Origin: Prillingera fragicola
Taxonomy: Eukaryota; Basidiomycota; Tremellomycetes; Trichosporonales; Trichosporonaceae
Length of the DNA stretch: 64,000 bases
Assembly (NCBI GenBank): GCA_002335605.1
Contig: BEDY01000003.1
Coordinates: 1,488,001 to 1,552,000, forward strand
Reading direction: 5' to 3'
Below are positions 1 through 10,897 of this stretch, piece after piece. The translations under genes were made by a program, and so were the position numbers. Position 1 is the first letter of the stretch. Every line of letters begins with the position of its first letter. The notes below the pieces were generated by a model, which had not been told where the DNA came from, ran no database searches, and worked only from the letters and a program-made list of their open reading frames with translations.

Positions 1-390
1 TTGGCAGAGCTGGTCGTCATCTGCTCGCAGCGAGGAGGCGATAATAGCAAGGAGGGGATCCCAGCCGCGGGGCGAGTAACACTTTTCGCAGGGCTGTACC
101 GCCACGTTGCCCGATTATCGCGGCCAACAAATTACACTCTTGTGGGCGTTACTCAAAGTCCTGAGCAGGAGGCAGAGTTCCTTGCCGAGGCGAGGGCAAT
201 TGTTGATGTCGAGGCGCCGAAATTGTATCCGGGCTGGAGCGACGAACAGCTCGAGAAGGCCCTTCGGGACAGCGTCCGGTTTGTCACCCGCCAGCAGTAT
301 CGCGAGGAGGTCGGTGAGGTGCAGTGGGCGCTCGAGACTAAGGATCCCGACGAGAAGGAGGTCAAGCCACCTGGAGGTTGGCGTTGGTAG
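1..390 (+). CDS. 3' end of an unrecognised gene
   Basis: An open frame enters from the left edge and stops at 388-390, giving about 129 residues of a C-terminal part. The last third is charged and helix-like (alternating Glu/Lys/Arg, e.g. the stretch around WSDEQLEKALRDSVRF) and ends in a Gly-Gly-Trp-Arg-Trp tail. No catalytic motif is visible and I do not recognise the family. A GAGTAAC sequence near 75 could be part of an intron, so the first 25 residues may not belong to the protein. The TTG at position 1 is only the window edge, not a start. Confidence 0.4.
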   Translation: MAELVVICSQRGGDNSKEGIPAAGRVTLFAGLYRHVARLSRPTNYTLVGVTQSPEQEAEFLAEARAIVDVEAPKLYPGWSDEQLEKALRDSVRFVTRQQYREEVGEVQWALETKDPDEKEVKPPGGWRW

Positions 391-927
391 ACTCGGTGTA
401 TGCCCTTAGGCTACTCCGTTACGTGGCTGCGATGATAAATAGGATGCATGGATGTGATACACGTCTCGTCGTCAAATCCCAGCTCTCGCCCGTCGCTACA
501 CCGTAAATGAGACCTCTTCAGGCTCCTATTGGAGCCCAAGCGCCGTGTCCGACACCTCATACAAGCTGCCCCGGCCGACCGGCACCCCCTTGCCGCTGAT
601 CAAGACCCCTGCTTCCCGCGCAATCATTGTCGCCATCAACGACCCCGTCAATGGGTCCGCTGCAAGTCCGCCGCGTGCACTGGAGTGTCAGCCATTGCCC
701 TCCAACTCTTGTCCCCGCTCGGAGCCGTAGCAATTTCGGGGTAACACATGTCTTGTGTTGGGTGAACCACGATGGCGCCGCAGGTTCCAGAGCGTGTTCC
801 ATGCGGCGTGCTTCAAACACCCTGGTAGCAGTTCCAGCCGAGGTCCACGACTGTGAACAGCGTCGTGGAACACCGGCAGGCGCCAACGGGGCCAAGCTCT
901 CTTGCCCCTCCACTACCCTCGCAATAC
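391..927. other. Intergenic, no gene supported
   Basis: Plus-strand open frames near 545-730 and 902-1145 have protein-like composition (for example the segment ending VRGKADVTSLVTAW) but no recognisable domain, no convincing splice chain linking them, and the second overlaps the far 3' tail of the minus-strand E1-like gene. I leave them uncalled. Confidence 0.4.
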
Positions 928-2228
928 TCACATGGTCTGCACAACACCTCTGTATGTCTCTGGTGGAGAAGTCGCTCCCGTCTCCTCACGAATACTCTTT
1001 GTGTCAACGCGCAGCGCAGCCTCGTCGTCGCATGAAGCTGTCGGGCCCTGGTTGGGCCAGTGGGCGCGCCGATGCTGGAAGCGCGAGACGCCAGACACTG
1101 CGGCCAGATATGTCGCCCACATTGGCGAGGTGCGGGGGAAAGCTGACGTGACGAGCTTGGTGACTGCGTGGGTTAGCCCTAGTCGCAAGAACCGCATGAA
1201 TGAGGCTGCCTGCAAAACGGTGGGAGGGCATTGCTTCTTGGCCCAAGGCCAACGTTCAGATCTTGCGATGAGCACAAGAGGGAACAACCGCTCTTGGCCA
1301 TCGATCGCACCCATACGGGCAAACAGCCCCGCGACAACAGCCCCCACCGCTTGAAACTCACAGGCCTCGTTTTGATCTGGTGTGCGGGTGGCTGCTTGTC
1401 CATCCAACCGTTGACTGCACCCTTCCAAGCCATCTGCCGGTTGTCAGCATCTGCCCCAAGCCGCCTCGGTGCATTCACATACCCGGGCTTGTGAGCTGGT
1501 ATTGGCTGCGGAAGGCAATGTCAAAACCATCCATTCTTGCCTCAATGACCGCCTTGCCAGCTGCAGTCGTCAGTGCTGTTCAACTTGCGCGTCCTCATGA
1601 CTCTCGCTCGGCTCGCTCGACCCCCAGTCCGGCGACACGCTTCTACTCACCCTCCCATGCAATCTTTGCCACTGCCTCAACGACCTCTATTGGCTGGTCG
1701 CAAATAATGGTAAGGTCGACATGTGCTGCCTTGAGTCCATTTTGTGCCACCCATGCCTGGGGGCTCTGTATCATGATCAGCAACGGTGCCGGCATGTGGT
1801 ATCGTCAGAGATCTGGGAGACCCACCATTTCGACCGCCGTCACAATCGCATGCACACCCTGTTCCAACAAGTATCTATGCTGTCAGCTTTCTTGCTCTGC
1901 ATCAGGCTTTTACTGCCATCACGTACGCTGTCGCCGCTGGACCGGCCGGTGTGCCCGGGGTGACTCCCTCGAGGAAGCGGTTAGTCGCCGGCGGTGCGCC
2001 ATTACTTGCTTCGGCAGCTGGCAGCGGCGGTACTGTTGCGTCATCCACAATGACCAGGCCATCAATGGACAAGTGTTGCGCCTCTTCGTTGGCGAGCAGC
2101 AGTCGGACGGCCTCGAGCCCGTAGCTCGCCGTGCCGAGCAGAAGGATCGTAGCCCCCATGAGCTGTTGAGAGTAAAGTGGTGTGTTGGGTAGAGGGATCA
2201 CTTGCCGTTCAGCCGGAGCCCAACTCAT
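928..2228 (-). CDS. E1-like (ThiF fold) protein, AOS1/ULA1-like
   Basis: The minus strand can be spliced into one frame: exons 2228-1927, 1874-1826, 1765-1651, 1560-1483 and 1433 onward, all with GT-AG ends (GTACGT, GTGGGT, GTGAGT, GTATGT donors) and consistent phase. The N-terminal part has the Rossmann-like start of E1-type enzymes: ERQ, then LMGATILLLGTASYGLEAV with the strand-loop-helix, then IDGLVIVDDATV, then NRFLEG. Later HVDLTIICDQPIEVVE matches the strand where adenylating E1 subunits have TxxP. The end, around EFQAVGAVVAGLFAR, resembles the C-terminal helix of AOS1/ULA1. AOS1-type proteins form the inactive half of the SUMO E1; ULA1 does this for NEDD8. The protein is shorter than either, and the start and the tail beyond about position 1210 are uncertain. 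Could also be a decaying copy. Confidence 0.4.
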
Positions 2229-3212
2229 CCCACATCTCGAATCGGCGGGCTCTCTTGCAGCTTGCGGCAAAGGCGCGAAGTTTGCAGGTCCCGGCGACGG
2301 GCAGGCTCCTTGCATGGCTGGGCAGAGGAGCACAGCGCAGGACAACGTACCGTGGCGCGCATCGGCGGACCTGGGGGTCCCTGCCTGGCGCCTGGCTCCG
2401 GGCCAGTCTGCGTGCACTGCGCCGTCCTTCCCCACCCCCGTTGCCCTCCACTCGGTCGACCCTCGAACGCCCTTTCGCGCCCCGTCTGCATCCTGGGTCT
2501 CGTCCTGCATGGCCTGTACGCACTCCTCTCGCAGCAGAGCAGTAGGTCTGCATGCTCTGCAGCAATGTAAAGGGCACGTTTTTGGGCGTCCGCCCCACAC
2601 GGTCCGTGTTTCAGGCTTACTGCCCTCTTCACGGTCCACACACTGCCCAGATGCTTGGGTGGCGTTCAGCGTTCAGCACCGAGCAGGGCAGCCAGGAAGA
2701 AGCATGCAGGCAGCATCCCACGCACGGGGGTGGCCCCAACAAGCCACGGCCGCTGATTAATGGTGTTCTCATCGTACCAGCGTAGTCTTTCCGCCATGTT
2801 CAGACGATCAGATGTCCGTATTGCTACGCCACCGCTCCCATGTCAGGATACCACGGCACACGACGGCCAGGCTGGCACTCATTTGACGATTAAACTTACC
2901 CCTCACAAGTACGTAATAACATAGTGGCCACGAGTTTAGAAAACGTCAGTATATGCAGGATAACGTCGAAGGAAAAGTGCAGGAAGTCAACCAGTGGTTT
3001 ACTGGCTCGCGGTGGATTTTTGTCATACTCAGATGACCGCACAGAGCTTGCCTTTCCATAACAGGTCTCCCGCATCTGCTCAAGTCAAAATCGATCCAGC
3101 CATTCATTCTCGCTGGGGCTTTTCCGAACGCATTTAGAGACGACTGGGAGTGGCTGCGATGTTGTCAAGGAACATAATTGCCACTCTGGCGCTCTCCATC
3201 ACGACCAAGTGG
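2229..3212. other. Intergenic between E1-like gene and RAD9 3' end
   Basis: AT-richer, especially 2800-3300. Long open frames at 2200-2760 on the plus strand and 2209-2641 on the minus strand overlap each other in several frames and carry no domain signature; I read them as GC-driven chance frames. No tRNA or repeat seen. Confidence 0.5.
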
Positions 3213-5582
3213 TCAAGCCAAAGAAGTCGGCTCCCACAACTATTCATAGGCTCATCTCGAATTACATCACCTCTTCTCCTAATCCATGAACAACGATTCA
3301 AACTGTCGTCAGCGCCACGCGCACCAACCTAACTCACCTTGCGCCCTGAGGCCTGCGTTGGGTCAATATCGTCGGGCTCGAGCTCCTCATTGTCGTCCCC
3401 AGTCTCAGCCGAATCTATTGTCTCAGTTGTGGTGGCCGGCAGAATGGACGAGCGGCGTGTCGACCTCGTCGACCTCGTTACCGGCGGTGCACTGAATTCT
3501 TCCGTGGATGTCTCTGTCTCTGTCACCGACGTAGACTGTCTCGTCCTCCGCGTCGATCTTCCTCCACTGAGACCTGCCACCTCCTCGCTGGGACGATCAC
3601 AAGGTGCTGGTGCTGCCAGATCTTCTGGAGCAGGTCCATCACCGAATATGTCTGAATCGAGCTCGAATGTGCTTTCGTCAACGACCTTTGGAGGCTGGGG
3701 TTCAGGCTGGTGTTCCAGCTCTGGTTGTGTCAACAGCTGAGTAGCCTCCAGCTGCATCTGAGTGAGAAGCTGAGTCGCCTCGGTTGGGGTCTGCGAGGGA
3801 TCTGCCCTCCCAGCACCTTGTTGTGTCGACATTCGGTTTGGTGGGAGATTGTCGAACTCGCTCTGGTCCCAGTCCATCGGCTCGCCTTCATCCTCTGCCG
3901 CAGCGAAGAGTGGTTCGGGCTGGTTGGATGGCCGTGGAGGCGGCGGCTGGTTGCTCTCATCGTCTGGTTCTGCCTGTGCAGGGTCGTTCAGGTTGTCGTC
4001 GTCAGCATCATCCATCAACGCCTCTAGGTCAATGTCGCCCACGCCCGCGAGCTCAAGCACTTCTTGCTGCGTGAGACGCATGCTTTGACTCTGCGAGGAA
4101 AGGAATAGCGGTTCTGGCCCATTCGGGTCCCCTTGAGAGCCCTGCGACCCCTGCGACGCATGGGCCTGGGCACCGAATGAGACCGTGACCATTCTTTCAG
4201 CGTCAGCGGCAGGTGGCTGCGCCGTGAGACTGAGACTGGCCCGAGGCGCACGACCGGAGCGAGGTATCTCCGAAGCCTTGCGCTTCCGCAACGGTGTAGC
4301 CTCACTCGATTCAGATTCATTGGCGGCAGATGCAACACTTGTCCCGCGATCGGTCCTCTCGCTCGGCTCTGCGTGGCCTTGCCTCCCATTTGCAGGGACA
4401 GGTGCTGATGGCGACACACTGGTGAAGGCCTCACACTTGGTCGTTGCGATGGCGGCAAAGATGGTAAATAGCTCTGCCTCATGACCGTTTTTGTCCAGCC
4501 CGACGTAGGTGCTGCTGATAGTCAGAGGCTGTGTCGCCTCACTGAACATGAAGTCGAGATCCATCCCAAGCTGCTCGGCGAGTTGAAGAGCCCCCTGTCG
4601 CTGTCAGTTCGAGCATGCTAATTGAACGTACCTTGAACTCTCGCATGGGGAGTGCCAAATCCTGTCGTCCATCAAACACCTCGTACATGTCAAACTCTTT
4701 CACGCTGAGCTTGATCTCTGTACTGAGAGCCGCAGCACCTCCATAGCTTCCTCCAGTGTCAAAGTTCTTGACTCGTACCTCCTCGTCCGTGAACATCCAC
4801 GCCAGCTGACTGTCCCCACGCACACCACCACTATTTGCAATTGAAGTGGCAGATGAAAAGGCAATCGAAAAGTGGTCGAGCCAGTCGCGCATCGAGCGCG
4901 CAGCAACCTGAAACCCGCTTGGTTGTGAATCTGGGTCCACGATTACGCGCAGAAAGTCTGAGCTGTGGAGATGCAGAATATGCTTTTTGGTGATGCCTGG
5001 CAAGTTAGTTCGTAGTATGAACATTTCACTTACCGTGGGTCTGCACAAGCTTGAGCTCGAGAACCGCACTTCTTTCCATAACGCGCACATCGTCGGTGGC
5101 GTCCTCATCGTCGTCGTCTGGTGTGCGTGCACGCAGGCCTCCCTCAGGGTCGACAATACGCAGCTCAATGCGCTCCACTGAGGTCAGAGCTGATGCCTTG
5201 CCTAAAACGCTAAGCACCGACTGCACCGTCAGCGGCCTTCCTTGAAGTCTGCACAAGTGGCTCACCTTCACATACAGCTTGCACTCTACGCAGCGGCGTT
5301 GCTGCGCTGCAGTGCCCAGAGACTTGTAGCGGGAGAAGAATGCTGGCTTGAGCGTGAATAGACAGTAAGCCGACTTTGAGGAGTTGGTGACAGCTAGTTC
5401 CCACTGCTTGTCAGGGTTACATCTTCCTAACCGCGGCTTACCTTGTCCACGGCCGCGTGCATGCACAAGTCGTCGCCAAAGCGCGATGCACACTGGAGAA
5501 GGCGAACAAAGCCTGCCGTCAGTGAATCGACAGTTGATCTATACACACTCTTGATGTTTGGCTCCCTGATCGAGACCTCCAT
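3213..5582 (-). CDS. RAD9: DNA damage checkpoint clamp subunit Rad9
   Basis: Rad9 is the large subunit of the PCNA-like Rad9-Rad1-Hus1 clamp loaded at damaged DNA to activate ATR signalling. The ATG at 5582-5580 starts a frame whose first exon (5582-5442) is followed by exons near 5406-5266, 5235-5033, 5000-4640 and about 4600-3329. Family landmarks are visible in order: VTNSSKSAY with CLFTLKPAFFSRY, the CKLYVK strand, the acidic linker, the DFLRVIVDPDS strand, then KLSVKEFD, LPMREFK and DLDFMFSEATQPL, which is the end of the second PCNA-like domain. A long Ser/Thr/Gln-rich tail with several SQ and TQ sites follows, as expected for a kinase-regulated tail, but the protein (about 700 aa) is longer than typical Rad9. 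The frame would stop at 3329, yet the end reads AAG|GTGAGT, so a small last exon (perhaps ending near 3213) is likely. Confidence 0.82.
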
Positions 5583-5816
5583 AGTGTTGCTGTATGTGGG
5601 ATCATGCTTGACAAGTTGTCAACAACAAACGTGAGCCAGCATAGATGAGTGGACTACTGTGACCGGGATCAAATCCACGTGGTACCTCCACCTGGCCGAT
5701 CTCGGATCCGAGAGATTACTCGTAACCGAGATCATTAAGGTGGTCTGTTCGGTACGAAAAATTGGACTGCTTTTCTCCTTCTTACGCTCCTCATCCCCAC
5801 AGTGCAGTAACCAACG

Positions 5817-6740
5817 ATGACCGAGACTCAATATTCGTTCCACCCCGAGTTTTCCTCACCCAAATCAGCCGCCATCATCCTCGCAGAAGACGAAACGGCA
5901 TTTCGCTTCCCATTAGACGTACTCGCTCAATACTCGTCCTTCTTTGAGACGCTGGCACACCTGCCTACCCCATCGTCGCCGGCAGAAGATGGGCCATCGA
6001 CCACCCCAGCCAACCCACCGATACCGCTCCACTTCACACCGTCATCTGCACTTCACTATGTCCTCGTGGCTACACGCGCACACGCAGCAGATGCGCCACC
6101 ACCGCCACTCCCTCCACTCGATGTTGTGACAGCTGTGATAGAGGTCGCCGACGCATTTGACATGCCGTTTCTATACACATCCCTTTACACCGACGCGAAA
6201 TATGGAGACGCCAACATCTTCGTCCTCTTCACCCTCGCCGCGCTCGCCGGAGACCCCGAGGTTATCGCAAGCTACGCTCGCCTGTTACGCGGATATACCG
6301 AAGCCGACATTGACCCTTGGGCGGCTGCTAGGCTCAAGCACAAGCTCCCTGGCGCATACTTGTCGCTTACACGGTTTCTGGAACGATGGTACTCGGATCG
6401 CATAAAGTTTGTCGAATACTTTCGCGATACGGCCCTCGAGGTGCGGGAACGGACCGACGAGGAGGCCGAGGAGTGTCCCACGACGTGCGTGCTCGCCCAG
6501 CATTTCAAGAACGACCTTGGTCCGTTTTCTGAGAAATTTGCGCAGTCATTTATTGATTGGGCGGGTGTCGATTTGCCTGACAAACGCACCATGGACGTCA
6601 TGCAGTTCTGCAGGGCCCGATACAATTGTGAGACCTGCGCGGGTGTGCTGGGAGAGCTGCTGGCGTATATCTGGAAACGGTTCGAGCGAGGCACCTTCTG
6701 GGACTTATCCATCGGTAAAAGTGGGCCGTACTCTGGTTAA
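5817..6740 (+). CDS. BTB/POZ-like protein
   Basis: Single-exon frame of 307 aa starting ATG at 5817. Residues 18-130 follow the layout of fungal BTB/POZ proteins: an AIILAEDETAFRFPLDVLA strand-helix, SSFFETLAHLP, then ALHYVLVATRA, a Pro-rich loop, and a helix around VVTAVIEVADAFDMPFL. In such proteins this fold mediates dimerisation or Cullin-3 binding; the remaining 170 residues have no second recognisable domain (Kelch, MATH and zinc finger are absent) but carry several Cys (MQFCRARYNCETCAG). The function is unknown. It lies 235 bp from the divergent RAD9 start, so the two may share a promoter. A related, degraded locus lies near 42.3-42.9 kb. Confidence 0.6.
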   Translation: MTETQYSFHPEFSSPKSAAIILAEDETAFRFPLDVLAQYSSFFETLAHLPTPSSPAEDGPSTTPANPPIPLHFTPSSALHYVLVATRAHAADAPPPPLPPLDVVTAVIEVADAFDMPFLYTSLYTDAKYGDANIFVLFTLAALAGDPEVIASYARLLRGYTEADIDPWAAARLKHKLPGAYLSLTRFLERWYSDRIKFVEYFRDTALEVRERTDEEAEECPTTCVLAQHFKNDLGPFSEKFAQSFIDWAGVDLPDKRTMDVMQFCRARYNCETCAGVLGELLAYIWKRFERGTFWDLSIGKSGPYSG

Positions 6741-6826
6741 TGGCCTCCTTGCCCCAAAACAGTTGTACTCTATTGTCATCAATAAGGCTGCCATGCATCA
6801 CCTCATGAATACTTTGCCCACCTATG

Positions 6827-9800
6827 CTATGCCACCGCCGCTACGCGCTTCTTCTTCTTGCTTCCATCCTTCTTCTTCTTAACCTTCACAATCTTGACTG
6901 CCTCGCCCTCGTCTGCTGGCAAATCAGCTGGCGGTGTGCTCACAGCTGGTGTAGGTGCTGTAGACGGTGCGGGTGGTGTCTCCACTCGTGGTGGCAGGTC
7001 ATCGCCCAATGTGTACTCCTCGTACCGATGGGACACAGGGGACGGACGCGCACTCAAGGAAGACGCGCTAAGGTCGACACCAGCAAGACCTGAACGCATT
7101 ATGGGCGCGGTAGCCTTGACAGGAACGGGAGCGGCACCCTCGGGCATCTCCCCGGCACGGTCAAAGACGGGTGGAGGCGCGGGCGCCCTTGCAATGCGCT
7201 TCTTCTTGGACGACTTGACCTTGGTCGGCGCCGGTGCTTCTGCAGCCAGCATTTCTTCGTCGTCGAGCCTCACAATGGGAATGTCGTCTACGTCGTCGAC
7301 GTCCTTCTCGTCGTAGAGATAGTATGGATCGCTCTGGGACTTCTCCTTTTGCGCAAATTTTCGCTGTTTGTAAGCCCACAGGAAATTCTATGTCACGTAC
7401 CAAACGCTTCGCCTCGGCGTCCTCGGCGGTGAGGCTCTTGCCCTTGCCCTTCTTGCCCTTCCGGCTCCGTTCCTGCTCGCGCAACACGCGGCGCAGCTCA
7501 TCCATTCCTGCCCCACCACCAACGCCAAGGTCGACCTCGCGTTCCTCCTCGCTCTCCCCCTCATCCTCCTCCAAGTCCGCAGGGAACCCTTGTCCCGGCA
7601 CAATGATGTGCTCCAAGTTGAGATCGTCGGGAATGCGCACTGCCTCTTGTGCCATGTATGCCACTGAGTTGAGCTCGTGTGCGGAGAATAGCGGTGCGAA
7701 GAGGAAGAGTGACTTGGGGTACGACGGCTCGCCTTCGTCGTTGTCCTCGTCTGCGAAGCCCCCCTCGACACCAGGGATTGATTGGATGGGTGCTGAACGC
7801 TTTGGTGGAACATGGTGTGACAAGTCGGCCTCAACAAATGCGAGCAGCTGGGTAAGCTCCACTGCACGCTCCTGGACGTCGATATATGAGCTTGCCAGGA
7901 AGGGCTCGAGACCGCCGCGGACGCTGAAGACAACGTGCTTGCACTCCTCGTGGAGTTCTGCCGACCATTTTGAAGAGATGGATGCGGCATAGTAGCTGAA
8001 CACCTTTGCAGCAGCCTGGAGCGATAGCGAGATGAGGTTCTGAGGAGCGGACGGCAGTGATGGCGGAAGCAGTGCCGAGATGGCGCTCAAAGGAGAGTTG
8101 AGGTTGCTAGCATACTCGCCGCAAATCCACACGGCAGCCTCGAGTAGTCCATCCTCTCCCGTCCTGTCGCGTAACCTTTCGCGCAGGTCGTCGTCGTTGA
8201 TAACCTTTTCCAGTACCTTGACCGCATAGCTCCTTACGCTCTTGACACGACCGACGATATCGAGAAGCATCTCGCGTATCTGTGCTCCAACATCGACGTG
8301 GCTGACATAGGCCACATCGACGAGCACTGAAGTGACCCACTCAAAATCGCTGACATTGACATACGTGTCTTGCGCGATCATTGACAGGATGCGCTGAGCA
8401 AGCAGCAGGCGATATGAGGGGGCGAGAGAGATGCTCTGGGCCGTGACCGCCGGATCGACTGCCTTGGGGCCTTTCTCGGCAACGGCAGCGAGAGAGGCCA
8501 TTGCCGAAGGCAATGACGACTCCTCTTCGTCCTGTGGCGGCGCCAGGTGGGCCAAGAGCTGGTCGACAATCGATTGAAGACTGTCGCGGTCCACCATCGA
8601 AGTGACGAGCTCCAGAGCGCGCATGCGGATGGATAAATCCGCGTCATCCAAACTGTGCAGAATTTCATCCTGATACTCGGCAACCATGTGCGGGTGAGTC
8701 GGGGTGATCTTGACCATTGCGAGGAGTGCGATGTATCGTACTGTGCATTAGCCCTCTCCATCTCAGTAACTCACAGTTCTGGTCACCGCCCTCATCTCGT
8801 AGATATCCACCCAGCTTGTCCACGCAGACTCGTGCCAGAGCGACACCTTGCGTCGTATCTGCGTCGAGCATCCCACCAACAATACATGTGCGTACACACT
8901 CGTAGAGGAGCGAGATGGCCGAAGTGGATGAAATGAGAGACGTCAAGGGAGGAAGAAGCTTGCGAACGAGTCGAGGCTCCAAAGGAGTAAGGATAGCAAA
9001 CTAGACTGTAAGTTGTCGTCCACACATAGCACCACTCACGAGCTTGACGACCTTGATCAACATCCAGTTATTTCCACTACTGGTGAGGATACCAAAGAGG
9101 TCTGGTGCCAGAGGAAGATAGTTTTTGCCGCCTTGCCGCCGTGCAAGCTCCATAACCACTCCGACTGTTGCCCCAACGACGCTCTGATCGTCATCAAGCA
9201 AGCGCTCGCGAAGTCGAGGGAAGCCCTCGCGCAAGCCGTCCGGATACGATTCCCAACATGGCAAGAGGCAGAGCACGGCGCGCTTGCGAATTCGGGGTGA
9301 CGAGTGAGTGAGAAGTATGAGCAGATCGGGGTGCAGTGTCTGAGACAAGGAAGGCGACAGGGAGAGAAGATGGGGGAGGGCCGACAAGGGCAGGGGAGGG
9401 ATTGCAAGGTGAGGCGATAACAAGTCCTTCTTGATGCTGTTGACAGTGAGAACGACCTCTTCTGTATCTCCAGAAAATGCCATTGGCGCCGCCATGTATC
9501 CAAGCTCTGAGACAGTCAGCGAGCTTCGCGGTATAGATGCTCACGCTTCAGGTTGTACCGAGGCGAGCTCATTGTCTCAACAACATGGAATGCAAACCCG
9601 GTGGGAGGCGGTATGGGATACAGCATCATGAGCTAAGGGAGCGTCAGCAGTGTCCCGGTGAGTGCAGTTCAGACTCACGTAGCACATCTTGAGCACACCC
9701 TCGGCCTTGAGGGACATGTCCTTGCCGCGCAGTTCTTCGCGAATCTCGGTCATTGCCTCTGCGAGAAACGCTTCCTCCTGCGCGCGCGAGGACGCCTTGT

Positions 9801-9846
9801 GCGCGCGCAGGCCGCGAATGAGGTCTTGAAGCGTCCTCTCAAACAT
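6827..9846 (-). CDS. APL5: AP-3 adaptor complex subunit delta
   Basis: Large subunit of the AP-3 coat that sorts cargo from Golgi/endosome to the vacuole. Six exons: 9846-9679, 9632-9545, 9506-9040, 9000-8775, 8740-7401 and 7363-6827, which join in frame to 941 aa. The N-terminal adaptin solenoid is clear: a start MFERTLQDLIRGLRAHK, a KQLGYMAAPMAF helix at the third exon, HSSPRIRKRAVLCLLP, then NLRYIALLAMVKITP and EILHSLDDADLSIRMRALEL. The delta-specific tail begins with QKEKSQSDPYYLYD after the last intron and becomes Lys/Pro-rich (KVKKKKDGSKKKKR). The appendage region seen in animal delta subunits is missing, which is normal for fungi. The intron with GTACGT donor at 7400 decides whether the tail is translated in the correct frame. 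Confidence 0.85.
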
Positions 9847-10897
9847 TATGAAGATCTAGGCTACAGCCTTCTCCTCGGCGGGTACGGTCGAGTACTATCT
9901 GGTCAGTGCCGCTGGTGTGAGGGAGGGTGGTCGGTGATTCACGTCGATGACATTGTGACGTTCTGCGGTGGACAGATGAAGTGATAAGGCAGTCTCGGTA
10001 AAATAACACGTCATCATTGGCCGTCTGTGCGAGGTGGAGGTGATCAGGTATCGAAGTATGGATTATCAACGAGCGATAGTCACCTCGACGCACGCGAGCA
10101 GCCGAGCACTGCTTTCGCAATACGACATGCATGGCCCCCGAGGGGTCTCGGGTAGGAAGTGGGGGTGAGGTGAAGTGCGCCTTCCTATTGACCCAATCCG
10201 TGCAGATCTCCCCTTCTGTGCGGCCCCCAGCTGCCAGATTCGTGCCCGAAGGTCACTGATCGTGGAGCATCCCTTAGAAGCTACCGTCGGTTCTTTGTTC
10301 ATTCCGCTTCTAGGCTGCTGTTTTCTTACGTACGAAACGAGCAACAGAGGTCAAAGATCAACAGAGAACAGGACAGTTGGTGTGGTGGCAGCAGCTCGGA
10401 GCTCGGAGACACAGACTGAATGTCGCCGAGACTCTCGGATGCAGGGTTGCTGGTGTTACTGTTGCGTTGCAGTGCTTGTTCGCACCCGGTCACAAACGAC
10501 ACTGCCTCCAGCTCCTCCAGCAGTTGTGCGGACCTTGTTGGCTCTGTTCCTCCTGTATCTCGACGACGCGCACGACGAACGGTAACGAATGCATGCTGTG
10601 CAGATACAGGTCCAATCCACAACCAAAGATCCAATCGTTGCCCCTCGGACAGAGAACCCTGCATGTTCCACGTGTTCAGGGTCGAGCGTTGCGCCCTTGT
10701 TCCCTTGCGAATTGCGGGGTACATTGGCTCGTCGACCGTGACGCGGCGCATCATCCCTTTCGTTGTCGTCTCGTTTCCCAACGTCAACTGTTCAGCAACT
10801 CTACTTCTTTCCTCGTAGATCAACCTTTCGGCAACACCAAAGAACCTTTATCGCGCTCGTCTGCGCGTAACAGGTTTTACACCACTGCTATCCAACC
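9847..10897. promoter_or_regulatory. Divergent intergenic region APL5 / RGD2-like
   Basis: About 1.05 kb separates two divergent start codons. It contains overlapping frames on both strands with no domain signal. The 200 bp just before 10898 are pyrimidine-rich on the plus strand (CGTTGTCGTCTCGTTTCC and similar), as often seen near fungal transcription starts. No defined motif is claimed. Confidence 0.4.
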
